Below are positions 35,701-44,233 of a stretch of 64,000 bases of DNA, in pieces. The DNA comes from Clostridium grantii DSM 8605. Lineage in GTDB: Bacteria > Bacillota > Clostridia > Clostridiales > Clostridiaceae. The DNA lies in the NCBI RefSeq assembly GCF_900129965.1, contig NZ_FQXM01000013.1, positions 51,569 through 115,568 on the forward strand, in the 5' to 3' direction. The translations under genes and the position numbers were made by a program. How positions within the stretch are numbered: the first letter of the stretch is position 1; every line of letters begins with the position of its first letter. The notes under the pieces are model-generated. The model ran no database searches. It was not told the origin of the DNA and was given only the letters and a program-made list of their open reading frames with translations.

Positions 35701-37384
35701 GAGCTACTCCCACTTTAAAATAATCTGAAAACACAGATGATAAAGATGGAATATCTTCTTCAATGCTTAACACTTCATCCTCAATTCCTGTTCCAATTCC
35801 GTCTCCGTGAATTACTACATCATCAAGGTAAAAATCTAAAGCACCATTGTCAGTTGCTTCAAAGTATGCTGATAAGCTTTCCAAGTCATCTGTAAAATCA
35901 AATGTATATGTACCTGTAACTTGATTCCAAACACCCTTAGATATAGTTACTATATCTGTTGCATTTTGATAAGCATCCTCAGAACCCGTTTGAACTCTTT
36001 TTGAAGTTAATTTCAAATTTTCTGTATCATTTCCTTCATTATATTTAACCCAGAAAGAAATATCATAAGGTTTTCCGCTGACAACTTTTCCTGTCAAATC
36101 AATTGTTGGTCCTTGCCATCCTTCATCTTTTCCAGTTGATTTTAAACTATATTCCCCAGTGTGCTGTTCTTCTTTAACTGCCTCTATAGTTCTATATGAA
36201 CTCCAGTTTGTAGTTTCTCCACTTTCAAAGTCAGAGTTTTCAACAACATTTTTAACTCCTACTGAATTATCTGTTGGAATTAAATCTACTGAAACATTAT
36301 CCAAATAAAAATCAAGTTTATCTGCTGGAGTTGTATCTGCATCCTGTTTATATGGAGTTTCCATATATAAAGAAAGTGTACTTAAATCATCACTATTTGG
36401 TACAGTATAATCTCCCTCAACTAAAGTCCATTCACCTTTTTTTACTAAGCCCGTTGATATATTATTGTACTCTGGTTCAGTTCTAGAAGAGTAATTTAAT
36501 CGCATTGAAATGACAAAAGATTGAGTTGCATTTCCTTTCTCATCATCATACTTTACCCAAAAAGAAATATGATATTTTTGTCCTTTTTCTAATGCGTTTG
36601 TTGCATCAATTATAGGACCATCCCAAGTCCCTAATCTATTTTTAACAAATAAAGCTTTAGAGCCTGAGAATTTAGTGCTTTCATCTAATGTTAACTCACA
36701 TCCACCATTTGAAGTCCATTTCTCAACTTCATCAGTTTCAAAATCTGAACGAATAACGTTTTCAACTTTAGAAACTGTAGCTGGTGTTTCTGTATTATCT
36801 TCACTTTTTTCTTCTGTAACTACCACATCATCGATGTAATACTCAAGCGTTGTATCTTGTGCTTCAACGTAAAAGTATAAATCAGTTAATTCTCCTGTAG
36901 CATGTACTTTATAACTTCCACTAATAGTTGTCCATGAATCTTCTGTAATAGGCTGTTGCCAAGCAACAGTGTCATAAAATCCCTCATTAGGACTCTCATC
37001 AACTCCATGTACAGTTATTGTTAGTGCATTATCGTGCCCATTTGCAGCTTGTCCCTCAACTGCTCTTGCCTTTAAAGTAAAGTTATAAGTATTTCCAACT
37101 TTAACTTTATCAAGTATAGTATATGCTGCTCCTTCATATCCTTGAGTTCTTCCAGTAACTTTACCAGAATAACTTCCTGAAGCAACCACATCTTCAACAG
37201 CTTCTAAAGATGCATTACCGTTAGGAAACCAATTATCTGTTGAGCCCATTTCAAAATCTCCATTTACTATGAGATTTTCTGAGGTTTCTTCTGCTAGAAC
37301 TGTTAAGTTGCCCATCAGTCCAATCATAAGAAACAATGCCATTGAAAAACTTAAAATCTTTGCCATTCTTTTTTTAATCCTCAT
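32717..37384 (-). CDS. Sortase-anchored multimodular GH10 endo-xylanase
   Basis: A 1555-residue surface enzyme. Order: signal peptide (1-31, ending VLA), three CBM4/9-22-type xylan-binding domains (about 36-190, 205-370, 378-530), GH10 catalytic barrel (about 550-880; acid/base Glu680 in WDVVNEV, nucleophile Glu791 in ITELDM), two CBM9 domains (about 885-1063, 1065-1250), a Gly-Asn-Thr-Asp repeat linker (1253-1332), a small beta domain, and LPKTG at 1520-1524 with a hydrophobic helix and KKNK tail for sortase. Similar Gram-positive xylanases usually end in SLH repeats; here wall attachment is covalent. It has its own promoter, shared in sequence with GH52. Confidence 0.93.
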   Translation of the reverse strand: MRIKKRMAKILSFSMALFLMIGLMGNLTVLAEETSENLIVNGDFEMGSTDNWFPNGNASLEAVEDVVASGSYSGKVTGRTQGYEGAAYTILDKVKVGNTYNFTLKARAVEGQAANGHDNALTITVHGVDESPNEGFYDTVAWQQPITEDSWTTISGSYKVHATGELTDLYFYVEAQDTTLEYYIDDVVVTEEKSEDNTETPATVSKVENVIRSDFETDEVEKWTSNGGCELTLDESTKFSGSKALFVKNRLGTWDGPIIDATNALEKGQKYHISFWVKYDDEKGNATQSFVISMRLNYSSRTEPEYNNISTGLVKKGEWTLVEGDYTVPNSDDLSTLSLYMETPYKQDADTTPADKLDFYLDNVSVDLIPTDNSVGVKNVVENSDFESGETTNWSSYRTIEAVKEEQHTGEYSLKSTGKDEGWQGPTIDLTGKVVSGKPYDISFWVKYNEGNDTENLKLTSKRVQTGSEDAYQNATDIVTISKGVWNQVTGTYTFDFTDDLESLSAYFEATDNGALDFYLDDVVIHGDGIGTGIEDEVLSIEEDIPSLSSVFSDYFKVGVALPQSVFANKDSLHYKLAAQHFNSVVAENEMKPHVIQATEGNFNFAPGDSLVAFAEENNMKLRGHTLLWHIEAPEWFFQDPVDPTKPATRELLLERLKTHIDTVVTHFAGKVSEWDVVNEVISDNSGLRDSKWRQIIGDDYIEYAFRYARAAADAAGAPETKLYINDYNLSGSESKRTDLYNLVKDLKAKGVPIDGIGMQSHITINEPSVEEIKKTIDLFASLGVEVAITELDMTIYDNASQSTDKASAEVLSKQARRYKEIFDLLKAEKDKLSGVTLWGISDDKSWLDYAVVAGRKDAPLLFGRDLKAKPAYWALVDESKIPVYKLDINAFKGTPILGETVDKVWNTIKPFNISTVVKGVNGATSRVKMMWDDKNLYVLMDVKDSTLNEKDSVEIFIDRNNSKADLYEADDSNYKISYKNEGSSEIKHYTKTTSTGYQVQVEIPLTELTPKTGDMLGIDFKVNDDKGNGEVESEVVYSDYSNVQSSSTANFARLTLQKEVKQATAEYGKVTIDGTIEEAWSNVEAVSTEVWVPATVTNGSTGKARAMWDEDNFYVLVEVTDNKLSKASANVWEQDSVEVFLDKDNAKSSVYDANDGQYRVNFDNETSFGGATDSTGFKSATVKTDTGYIVEIAIPMTGLKAESGKTLGYDIQINNDNGNGTRSTVAMWCDPSGDSWKNTSGWGNVLLSKAETGNTGDTGNTGDTGNTGDTGNTGDTGNTGDTGNTGTTGNTGDTGNTGTTGNTGTTGNTGDTSNTGTTGTTGTTGTTGTTDNTNNTSLDNNDKTETAKTIKTITDIAEGSKTVISLEGKNVEKAVFESIKNQNKSVTFIKNGVQWTFNGKDITKEIKDIDLSVEIAGINNAKTVNKEAIKAKVKGEDVVVISFAENGVLPGKATITTNLGASWADKNTVYVYYYNPTTNKAEKIAGPIKADAAGNITFDITHCSDYFVSDKNLVSAGILPKTGSSIDFTIMMLLGTIVMIAGISLLVKKNKVTN
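33391..33628. repeat. Tandem 9/18-bp repeat coding the xylanase linker
   Basis: About 26 units of nine bases (plus-strand CCTGTAGTT, CCTGTATCT, CCTGTGTTT variants) encode GNT/GDT/GTT tripeptides at residues 1253-1332. Such a tract is prone to length change by slippage, altering the distance of the catalytic modules from the cell wall. Confidence 0.9.
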
Positions 37385-37505
37385 TTTTAATTTACCCCCT
37401 TTTTATATTTTCTTTGCTTTAAAATATTAGTGGATTTAAACCTATAAACACACCTTATTCATAAATCAATTATTGAAATGATTTGTTTATATATATCTAT
37501 AATAT

Positions 37506-37541
37506 AACAACGTTTACATCATTTTAACCATACAAAGTTTA
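37506..37541 (-). promoter_or_regulatory. Control region of large xylanase gene: cre-like half-site plus 16-bp xylan motif
   Basis: On the minus strand TAAACTTTGTATGGTT (37526-37541) then ATGTAAACGTTGTT (37506-37519) and an AT-rich -10. The arrangement and spacing are the same as before GH52. The rest of this ~400-bp intergenic region holds the GC-rich repeats at its far end and no gene. Confidence 0.65.
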
Positions 37542-37680
37542 TTAAAACTTTTGAAATGTATAGTTTTTGGTTCTTTTTGGGTATAATTCTTAATATACCC
37601 TGTTCACTATTTCATATAATAAAAGCATATATGCTTTCTATCTGAACTAAAGGATATAATTTATAATTTTCTATATAATA

Positions 37681-37757
37681 AAAAATAGGGCGGGCATGGA
37701 ATAAAAAATAGGGCGGGCATGGAATAAAAAATAGGGCGGGCATGGAAACCCGCCCCT
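37681..37757. repeat. GC-rich palindromic repeat, copy D, with tandem amplification
   Basis: The 23-bp unit AAAAAATAGGGCGGGCATGG+AAT occurs twice in perfect tandem (37681-37726), then a third unit completes the hairpin GGGCGGG-CATGGAAA-CCCGCCC. It lies 3' of the lipoprotein xylanase gene. The partial units carry only the left arm. Confidence 0.88.
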
Positions 37758-37783
37758 ACAGGGGTATATATATTAATTAAGTT

Positions 37784-38845
37784 TTACTTAAAGTCTACAA
37801 TACTCCAATATGCTTCTTTTGGATTCATTTCACTATCGAATAAAAGAGGCCAATTTGGTCTTCCTTTTACAGGAATATAATTTAACCAAGAAGAATCATC
37901 TGTTACACCCCAAAAAGTTACTCCGCTAATAACCTCTTTGTGCTTTCTTAAAACTTCAAAGATTTCTTTGTATCTTTGTGCTTGTAATGCTGATGTTTCC
38001 TCAGTTGGTTCTGAATATTTTGTTGATTCATCATCCCAAGAGTAATAAGACATATCTAATTCTGTTATTTGTACCTTTATTCCAAGAGAAGCGAATTTTT
38101 CAATTGCTGCTTCAATATCACTAATTTGTGGCCAATTCAAAGTCCAGTGTGCTTGAATACCTACTCCCGTTATTGGGATTCCTTGTTCTTTTAATTCTTT
38201 TATCATTTCATAAGCTTTATCTCTTTTTTCTGGTAATACCATATTATAATCATTGTAGAATAATTCTGCCTCTGGATCTGCTTCATGAGTCCAGATAAAA
38301 GCATTTTTTATGTATTCATCCCCTGTTATCTCTGTCCATGGGCTTCTTCTCAAGGTTAAAGGTCCATCATCTATAGCTTCGTTTACAACATCCCAACAAT
38401 AAACCTTCCCTTTATATCTTCCAACTACTGTTTTAATATGATCTTCTAGTCTTTGCAGCACTAATTCTTTACTAGCTACTTCTTTATTATCCTTGAACAC
38501 CCAGCTTGGAACTTGATTATACCAAGCTAAAGTATGTCCTCTTACTAGCATATTATTTTCCATAGCATAATCCACAATAGCATCAGCTTTTTCAAAAGAA
38601 TATCTATCTTCAGTAGGATGAATTTCACTAAACTTCATTACATTTTCTGCTGTTAAACTATTAAAGTTTTTTTTCAAAACACTATCATAAGTAACTATAT
38701 TCTCCGGAGTTACAGCAGCACCTATTGGGAAGTATTCTTTGTATTTTTCACTTAATGAAACATCTTTTTTACTACTACACCCTTGTAAAATGCCCATTAC
38801 TAAGATACTTGCTACCACTATTAGAATAATCTTTATTTTTTTCAT
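37784..38845 (-). CDS. GH10 endo-xylanase, lipoprotein
   Basis: A 353-residue single-domain GH10 xylanase. A lipobox LQGC with Cys23 follows the signal helix, so it is anchored to the outer face of the membrane. Acid/base Glu156 (WDVVNEAI) and nucleophile Glu262 (ITELDM) are intact, with RGHTLAWYNQVPSW and GVTFWGVTDDSSWL typical of the family. ATG 38845 has AAGGAG six bases upstream; an upstream ATG at 38878 would mask the signal peptide. It directly follows the solute-binding protein gene, so it may trim oligosaccharides at the membrane for uptake. Confidence 0.93.
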   Translation of the reverse strand: MKKIKIILIVVASILVMGILQGCSSKKDVSLSEKYKEYFPIGAAVTPENIVTYDSVLKKNFNSLTAENVMKFSEIHPTEDRYSFEKADAIVDYAMENNMLVRGHTLAWYNQVPSWVFKDNKEVASKELVLQRLEDHIKTVVGRYKGKVYCWDVVNEAIDDGPLTLRRSPWTEITGDEYIKNAFIWTHEADPEAELFYNDYNMVLPEKRDKAYEMIKELKEQGIPITGVGIQAHWTLNWPQISDIEAAIEKFASLGIKVQITELDMSYYSWDDESTKYSEPTEETSALQAQRYKEIFEVLRKHKEVISGVTFWGVTDDSSWLNYIPVKGRPNWPLLFDSEMNPKEAYWSIVDFK

Positions 38846-38946
38846 ATTTTTCTCCTTGTAAATATTATGGATATACAAATAATTCGGTCAGCATGTTGAA
38901 TACTGACCGAATTTTAATTTATAGCTTTATTTATTAGTTTAAAATA

Positions 38947-40623
38947 CTATTTCCAAGCTTCAACTCTTTCTTTTACTTTTGTTGTGAAGAATTCTTCAAC
39001 AGCTGCTATATCAAGTTTTTCATACTCAGCTTTATACTCATCCCATATAGCTTGATATTTTCCTGCATCAGCCAATATTAATTTTGGTACATAAGTTTTA
39101 GTTAATTCTTCTGCTTTTGCTAATGTAATTTGAACATCAGAACCATCTTCTGGTTTGATATCCCAAGCTTCTCCCCATGGATTTCCTGTTGTTTCATTAA
39201 ACATTTGTCCATAAGTTTCTACTCCATAAGCTTCAAGAACTTTTTTATCAGCATCAGTGTAACCAGCAGTTATTTCTTCTGGTTGTCCAGTTGGATTCCA
39301 AGAATTACCATCTTCATATGTTGCAACATTTGCATTTGTAGGCCATGGATATGAGAAAGCACCTATACCTCTTTTTAATCTATATTCTTCTGTTTTTAAT
39401 TTCTCTCTTTGCTCATCTGTTCTGTAGAATCTTCCTTCTTCATTAACAGTGTAATCTACGCCTTCTTCTCCCCAAGTAAACAATTTTTGTTGATCTTCTT
39501 CAAGCATCCAATCAATAAATTGAATAGCTCTTACTGGGTCTTTACAGTTAACAGAAATACTTATTCCATCTCTTGTTATAGGAACTCCTGGTGTTTGATA
39601 TCTTTCTTCTACTGTATCATCCCAAACTAAAGGCATTCCTACATATACATACTCATCTTTTCCTTGTTCAGCTAATGAGTTTTGAGCTGGAAGCATTTGC
39701 CACCATTGATCGTAGAATCCTAAAACTCTACCTGTAGTTACTTTTTCAATATATTGATCATAGTTCATTGTGAAAGCTTCTGGATCAAGTAATCCTTCTA
39801 AGTATAATTTATTAAGAGCTTCCCAATATTTTTTTGAATCTTCATTTGCTGTATACGCTTTTCCTTCAAGAGTAGCTGGATCAAATTGACAGAATCCATC
39901 ATTTGTAAATCCTCTTAAATCTGAAGGAGCATTTGTTAAAGTAAAGAATCTCCAAGAATCAGTTATGAAACTAAATGCGATAGTTTCTTTTCCTTCAGTT
40001 TCAGGATGTTTCTTAGCATAATCACTTAATAAAGCAAAGTACTCATCTAAAGTTGTTAATTCTGGATATCCTGCTTCTTCTAAAACACGTCTTTGTACAT
40101 AGAATCCTCTGTTAGCTTTTGAGTTATCTACATCTTCTCTATAAGGTGGTAAGAAATAAATATTTCCATCTTCACTTTTTATTTTATTCAACAGTGGGCC
40201 ATATACTTTTTTGATGTTTTTCCCATATTTATCAATTAAATCATTTAAAGGAATTGCTGCACCAGCTTCTATAAATTTGTTATGTTGGTCATGTCCCCAA
40301 ATGAAATCTGGGTAATCACCAGATGCAATCATTACTCCAACCTTTGTAGGAAGATCTCCTACAACATAATCCATATCAATTGTAACACCGGTTTTTTCAG
40401 TTACATATTTTGCTTGGTCATTATCCCAACCAAATTGTGTTCCATTCAACATACCATAAAACATACTAAATGTTACTGGTTCAGTACTCATTTCTTCAAC
40501 TGCTTCATTCGAAGTAGCTTTATTTGTGTTAGCAGTTTCATTATTTTTTCCTGAACATCCTGCTAATAAAGAAAGAGCTAAAACCCCTGTTAAAACTAAC
40601 CCTAAAATTCTTCTAGTCTTCAT
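38947..40623 (-). CDS. Extracellular solute-binding lipoprotein for xylo-oligosaccharides (LplA/LipO type)
   Basis: A 558-residue family 1 binding protein with a lipobox LLAGC after MKTRRILGLVLTGVLALS. The large size and motifs such as ADQ-like YVTEKTGVTIDMDYVVGDLP and GVPITRDGISISVNCKDP are those of LplA/YtcQ-type proteins that work with LplB/LplC permeases. ATG 40623 is preceded by GGGAGGAAAAAAA; an upstream in-frame start at 40695 lacks a ribosome site. It lies between the yesMN regulators and the lipoprotein xylanase. Substrate is inferred from the cluster. Confidence 0.88.
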   Translation of the reverse strand: MKTRRILGLVLTGVLALSLLAGCSGKNNETANTNKATSNEAVEEMSTEPVTFSMFYGMLNGTQFGWDNDQAKYVTEKTGVTIDMDYVVGDLPTKVGVMIASGDYPDFIWGHDQHNKFIEAGAAIPLNDLIDKYGKNIKKVYGPLLNKIKSEDGNIYFLPPYREDVDNSKANRGFYVQRRVLEEAGYPELTTLDEYFALLSDYAKKHPETEGKETIAFSFITDSWRFFTLTNAPSDLRGFTNDGFCQFDPATLEGKAYTANEDSKKYWEALNKLYLEGLLDPEAFTMNYDQYIEKVTTGRVLGFYDQWWQMLPAQNSLAEQGKDEYVYVGMPLVWDDTVEERYQTPGVPITRDGISISVNCKDPVRAIQFIDWMLEEDQQKLFTWGEEGVDYTVNEEGRFYRTDEQREKLKTEEYRLKRGIGAFSYPWPTNANVATYEDGNSWNPTGQPEEITAGYTDADKKVLEAYGVETYGQMFNETTGNPWGEAWDIKPEDGSDVQITLAKAEELTKTYVPKLILADAGKYQAIWDEYKAEYEKLDIAAVEEFFTTKVKERVEAWK

Positions 40624-40693
40624 TTTTTTTCCTCCCAAAATTAAGTTGTAATAGTTTACAAGATTAATTGTACAAACTTTTGCTTGTTTCGAC

Positions 40694-40709
40694 AACCATA
40701 TAAACTTTA
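40694..40709 (-). promoter_or_regulatory. 16-bp xylan motif upstream of the binding-protein gene
   Basis: Minus-strand TAAAGTTTATATGGTT, identical over all 16 bases to the copy before GH52. It lies 71 bp upstream of the solute-binding protein start and just inside the yesN-binding-protein gap. It is a candidate YesN binding site. Confidence 0.7.
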
Positions 40710-40726
40710 GGTTTTTCCTTTATATT

Positions 40727-42301
40727 TTAAGATTGATGTTCTTTTAAAGCTATTTTCCTATATTTGGAAGGTGAAGTGTTAGTAAACTTCTGAAATCTAC
40801 TTACAAAATAATCCGTATTTTTATAACCAACGCTTTCAGCTATTTCATAAATCTTTTTATTTGTTCTACTAAGTTGCTTTTTAGCTTCCTCAATCCTAAG
40901 TTCATTTAAATAATCATTAAAATTAATACCAAAATATCTTTTAAATTGTTGCCCCAAATAAACTGAATTCATATAATATTTTTCAGATAATGCCTTTAAA
41001 CTTATGTCCTTCATATAATTTTCTTTTATATATTTTTCGATTTCATTAATTACGCCCATGGAATTCCCTTGTTGCAATTCCTTAATATAGCAACTACTTT
41101 TCAAGCAAAACTTTAAAGTTTTTTCCTGTACTTCTTGAAGGTTAAAGTTTTCCATATTATATACAAAATAAGAATATTTCTTTGAAAATAAATCTACTTC
41201 TCCACTTAGCTCTACCATGATTTTCATAGTTTTAATAATCACATTATTAATATAAATTTTCACAGCTTCTACAGGTGCTAAACTACTTTGAAATTGCTTA
41301 AATACAATTGCTAGTTCCTTTTGAATTTCACTATATTCACCCATTTCTATGGCTTTTACCACAGTTTTAACAGATAAAGTTTTCTCTAAACTAAAAGTCA
41401 TCTCTGGTTTCTTAATCTGCTCATAATAAATCAAACTATCTTTCTCTTTATAGAAACTATACTCCACAGTTTTTAAACATTGTTCATAAGAATCCTTTAG
41501 TTTATCTAAAGAATTTATTTTTCCTCCTAAATAAATTGAAACCACTAAATTATCTATTTCATTTGCTTCTTGTAGGAAATTATTTATTCTTCCATTAAAA
41601 GTATTGTCTTCTTTTACATTTTCTTTAAGAATAACCTGAATTTTGTTTTTACTTTCTTTAATAATATAGAAATAATCTTTACTTTTTAATATTGATAAAA
41701 TTTGATTTTTATTTATCTTATTTTGTTCTTCCCCAAATTCATCCTTGTATCTTTGCTCTAGTTTAATAATGCAATACCTTAAGATTTCATTTTGCTTCAA
41801 TTTCAACTTATTATCTAACCATTCTACTTCAACAATACTCTGTTGATTTTTAATTAATTTTTCCACAAAACTTTGAGTAAACAAATTATTTGTACTTTCA
41901 ATTAATGTTTCTACTTCTTTTTCCTTTTTTATTTCCTCATGAATTTCCTTAAGTTTTTCTATTAATTCATCCTCATCAATGGGTTTTAAAATATAATCTT
42001 TAACTTTATATTTAATTGCTTGCTGAGCCAATTTAAACTCATTATAACCACTTAAAATTATGAATTTGGTTTTTAAATTTAACTCTTCCACACAATGCTT
42101 TATTAAATTTATTCCATCTAATCTAGGCATTCTAATATCAGTAATTACTAAATCCGGCTTTGTTTTTTCTATTTTACATAAAGCATCTTTACCATCCTTA
42201 GCTTCCCCACAAACAACATAACCTTGTTCTTCCCAATCAATTAACACCTTTAAAGCCTTTGTAACAAAGGGTTCATCATCAACTAATAAAACTTTAAACA
42301 T
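40727..42301 (-). CDS. yesN: Two-component response regulator, AraC type (YesN)
   Basis: A 524-residue regulator. The receiver domain (1-120) has the acidic pair VDDE at 7-10 and phospho-acceptor Asp55 (VITDIRMPRLDG). A long central region follows, then a C-terminal AraC DNA-binding domain (about 420-520) with ISLKALSEKYYMNSVYLGQQ and the second helix-turn-helix KKIYEIAESVGYKNTDYFVS. It lies 18 bp after yesM, so both are co-transcribed. In this type of cluster YesMN senses an oligosaccharide outside the cell and induces its importer and hydrolases; the shared 16-bp motif is the likely target. Confidence 0.93.
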   Translation of the reverse strand: MFKVLLVDDEPFVTKALKVLIDWEEQGYVVCGEAKDGKDALCKIEKTKPDLVITDIRMPRLDGINLIKHCVEELNLKTKFIILSGYNEFKLAQQAIKYKVKDYILKPIDEDELIEKLKEIHEEIKKEKEVETLIESTNNLFTQSFVEKLIKNQQSIVEVEWLDNKLKLKQNEILRYCIIKLEQRYKDEFGEEQNKINKNQILSILKSKDYFYIIKESKNKIQVILKENVKEDNTFNGRINNFLQEANEIDNLVVSIYLGGKINSLDKLKDSYEQCLKTVEYSFYKEKDSLIYYEQIKKPEMTFSLEKTLSVKTVVKAIEMGEYSEIQKELAIVFKQFQSSLAPVEAVKIYINNVIIKTMKIMVELSGEVDLFSKKYSYFVYNMENFNLQEVQEKTLKFCLKSSCYIKELQQGNSMGVINEIEKYIKENYMKDISLKALSEKYYMNSVYLGQQFKRYFGINFNDYLNELRIEEAKKQLSRTNKKIYEIAESVGYKNTDYFVSRFQKFTNTSPSKYRKIALKEHQS

Positions 42302-42319
42302 ATTAAATTTCTCCTTTCG

Positions 42320-44107
42320 TTAGTTCATTTGTATTAAGGGAATTGCAAAGCACACTTTAGTTCCCTGATCCTCAATACTTTCAATATCAAAATAAACAGA
42401 ATTTGAAAATTCTAAATTTAATCTTTTATATACATTAATTAATCCCACACTATTTTCAAGTTCCTCATCATTTTTATCTTCCCTATAAAGTTTAGCTTTT
42501 ATTTTTATTAACTTATTTTTTTCAATTCCAACACCATTATCTTTAACTTGCACACATAATCTATCCTCAATTATATTTACATCAATAGTTATTTTACCTT
42601 GTTTTTCTGATAGTTCAATACCATGGATACTAGCATTTTCAACTAAAGTTTGAATAGTCATCTTAGGAATTTTATAATTCTCAATATTATCTCCAGTATT
42701 TATAATATAGCTAAGTTTTTCACCATATCTATACTTTTGGATTTTCAAGAAATCTTCCACAAATTCCAATTCTTCTCTTATCTCTATAATATCATGATTC
42801 CAATTAACAATTCTTCTAAATATCTTAGCCATATATTTTATGATATCAGCAGTTTCATTTTCTTTTTTTAATACACATCTAAGCCTAACAGTATTAAGAG
42901 TATTATATAGAAAATGGGGGTTAATCTGACTTTGAAGAGCTTTTAACTCAGCTGAATTCTTTTGAATTCCTGCTTCGTAAACCTCATCAATTAAATTTTT
43001 TATTCTTAAAGTACTTCTATTAACTTCTTTTATCAATACCCCTATTTCATCCTTACCTGGGTTTACTTCCATTAATTGAAAGTTTTTCTCTGGCAACTCA
43101 TTAATATGGTTGGATACAAGCTCTAATCTACTTTTAATAGAAAAAGATACCATTATTATAATTATAGTCGTAATTATTAAACTTATAAAAGCTGTGAAAA
43201 CAACAATACTGGATGATCCACCAATATTCTCTGATAAACTTTTTTCTTCAAAAACCCCAATTAATGTCCACTGATTCAAATAACTACTTTCACCAAAAGA
43301 CTTGCTAATAACATAATCGTTTTCAGTAAAATAGTCACTATTTAGCTCCAGATATTCATTCCAATTGTTTGAATACAAAGGATTATTAGAAAAAATAACT
43401 CTATTTTCTCCATCTATCAAATACAAAGTACCTTTAAATTTTTCTCCTCTAAGCACTTCCTTAAAAGAATTAATGCTCAAATCAATTTTAACAAATTTAT
43501 TTTTTCTATCATTTACCTGCAAATTATTCAAACTACTGATAACACTAATATATCTTTTATCCCCTAATAATCCTTTTGTTCCTTCAACTATATTAGGAAA
43601 AATAATATTTCTTTCATTTGAATTTAAGTAAGTATTATACCAATCTGCTTCTTTTACTTTATAATCCAAAAACAAAACATTTCCCCCACTTGGAATGGTA
43701 TTGTTAGAAGTATAAATATTAATATTCGCAATTTGATTATAAACAGGTTCAAATCTTTGTACATCTGTTTGAATATATTTTTTATATTCTGTTAAATAAG
43801 TAGATACATCCTGATTCTCATTCTCTAATATTTTATTAAGCTCACTATTTGAATTCAAAATCTGTCCAACTCTAACACATTGTTCAACCTGAGTTGTTAT
43901 GTCTATAAGTACCCTATTCATAGATTGCTCTGTATTTGTTTTTTCTTCTTTTTTTACATTTTTTGAAATAGACATATAAAATATACTATTAATGGCCACT
44001 ATAGGTACCAAAACACAAAACAAATAAATAATCATAATCTTTCTTTTTATGCTAATATCATTAAGCCACTCTATTAATTTTTTTAAATGTCTTACTTTAT
44101 TTTTCAT
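42320..44107 (-). CDS. yesM: Sensor histidine kinase (YesM)
   Basis: A 595-residue membrane sensor. A first transmembrane helix (about 24-45), a large extracellular dCache-like domain (about 50-290), a second helix (SSSIVVFTAFISLIITTIIIIM), a HAMP linker, then the LytS/YehU-type kinase core with His about 398 in QINPHFLYNTLN and ATP-binding VKDNGVGIEK. The start ATG 44107 follows AAGGGTGG. It is the partner of yesN 18 bp downstream. The extracellular domain probably senses xylan fragments, directly or through the binding protein. Confidence 0.92.
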   Translation of the reverse strand: MKNKVRHLKKLIEWLNDISIKRKIMIIYLFCVLVPIVAINSIFYMSISKNVKKEEKTNTEQSMNRVLIDITTQVEQCVRVGQILNSNSELNKILENENQDVSTYLTEYKKYIQTDVQRFEPVYNQIANINIYTSNNTIPSGGNVLFLDYKVKEADWYNTYLNSNERNIIFPNIVEGTKGLLGDKRYISVISSLNNLQVNDRKNKFVKIDLSINSFKEVLRGEKFKGTLYLIDGENRVIFSNNPLYSNNWNEYLELNSDYFTENDYVISKSFGESSYLNQWTLIGVFEEKSLSENIGGSSSIVVFTAFISLIITTIIIIMVSFSIKSRLELVSNHINELPEKNFQLMEVNPGKDEIGVLIKEVNRSTLRIKNLIDEVYEAGIQKNSAELKALQSQINPHFLYNTLNTVRLRCVLKKENETADIIKYMAKIFRRIVNWNHDIIEIREELEFVEDFLKIQKYRYGEKLSYIINTGDNIENYKIPKMTIQTLVENASIHGIELSEKQGKITIDVNIIEDRLCVQVKDNGVGIEKNKLIKIKAKLYREDKNDEELENSVGLINVYKRLNLEFSNSVYFDIESIEDQGTKVCFAIPLIQMN

Positions 44108-44190
44108 AGAAACCACCCTTGATAATTTAATTGCTTATTTGTATTATATCATAACTTATATTAAAAAATAAATTTTCTAAAGCCCAAAAT

Positions 44191-44220
44191 AGGCAAGCAA
44201 CTATTTACAGTTACTTACCT
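44191..44220 (-). terminator. Hairpin between lplC-like gene and yesM
   Basis: The minus-strand AGGTAAGTAACT-GTAAAT-AGTTGCTTGCCT stem, with one or two wobble pairs, is followed by ATTTTGG. It may partly separate the permease genes from the regulators. Confidence 0.65.
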
Positions 44221-44233
44221 TAATTTTACAATT

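Noticed and set aside
36274..36486. Plus-strand frame inside the large xylanase
   Set aside because: Shadow of the minus-strand gene; no start signals and no family likeness.
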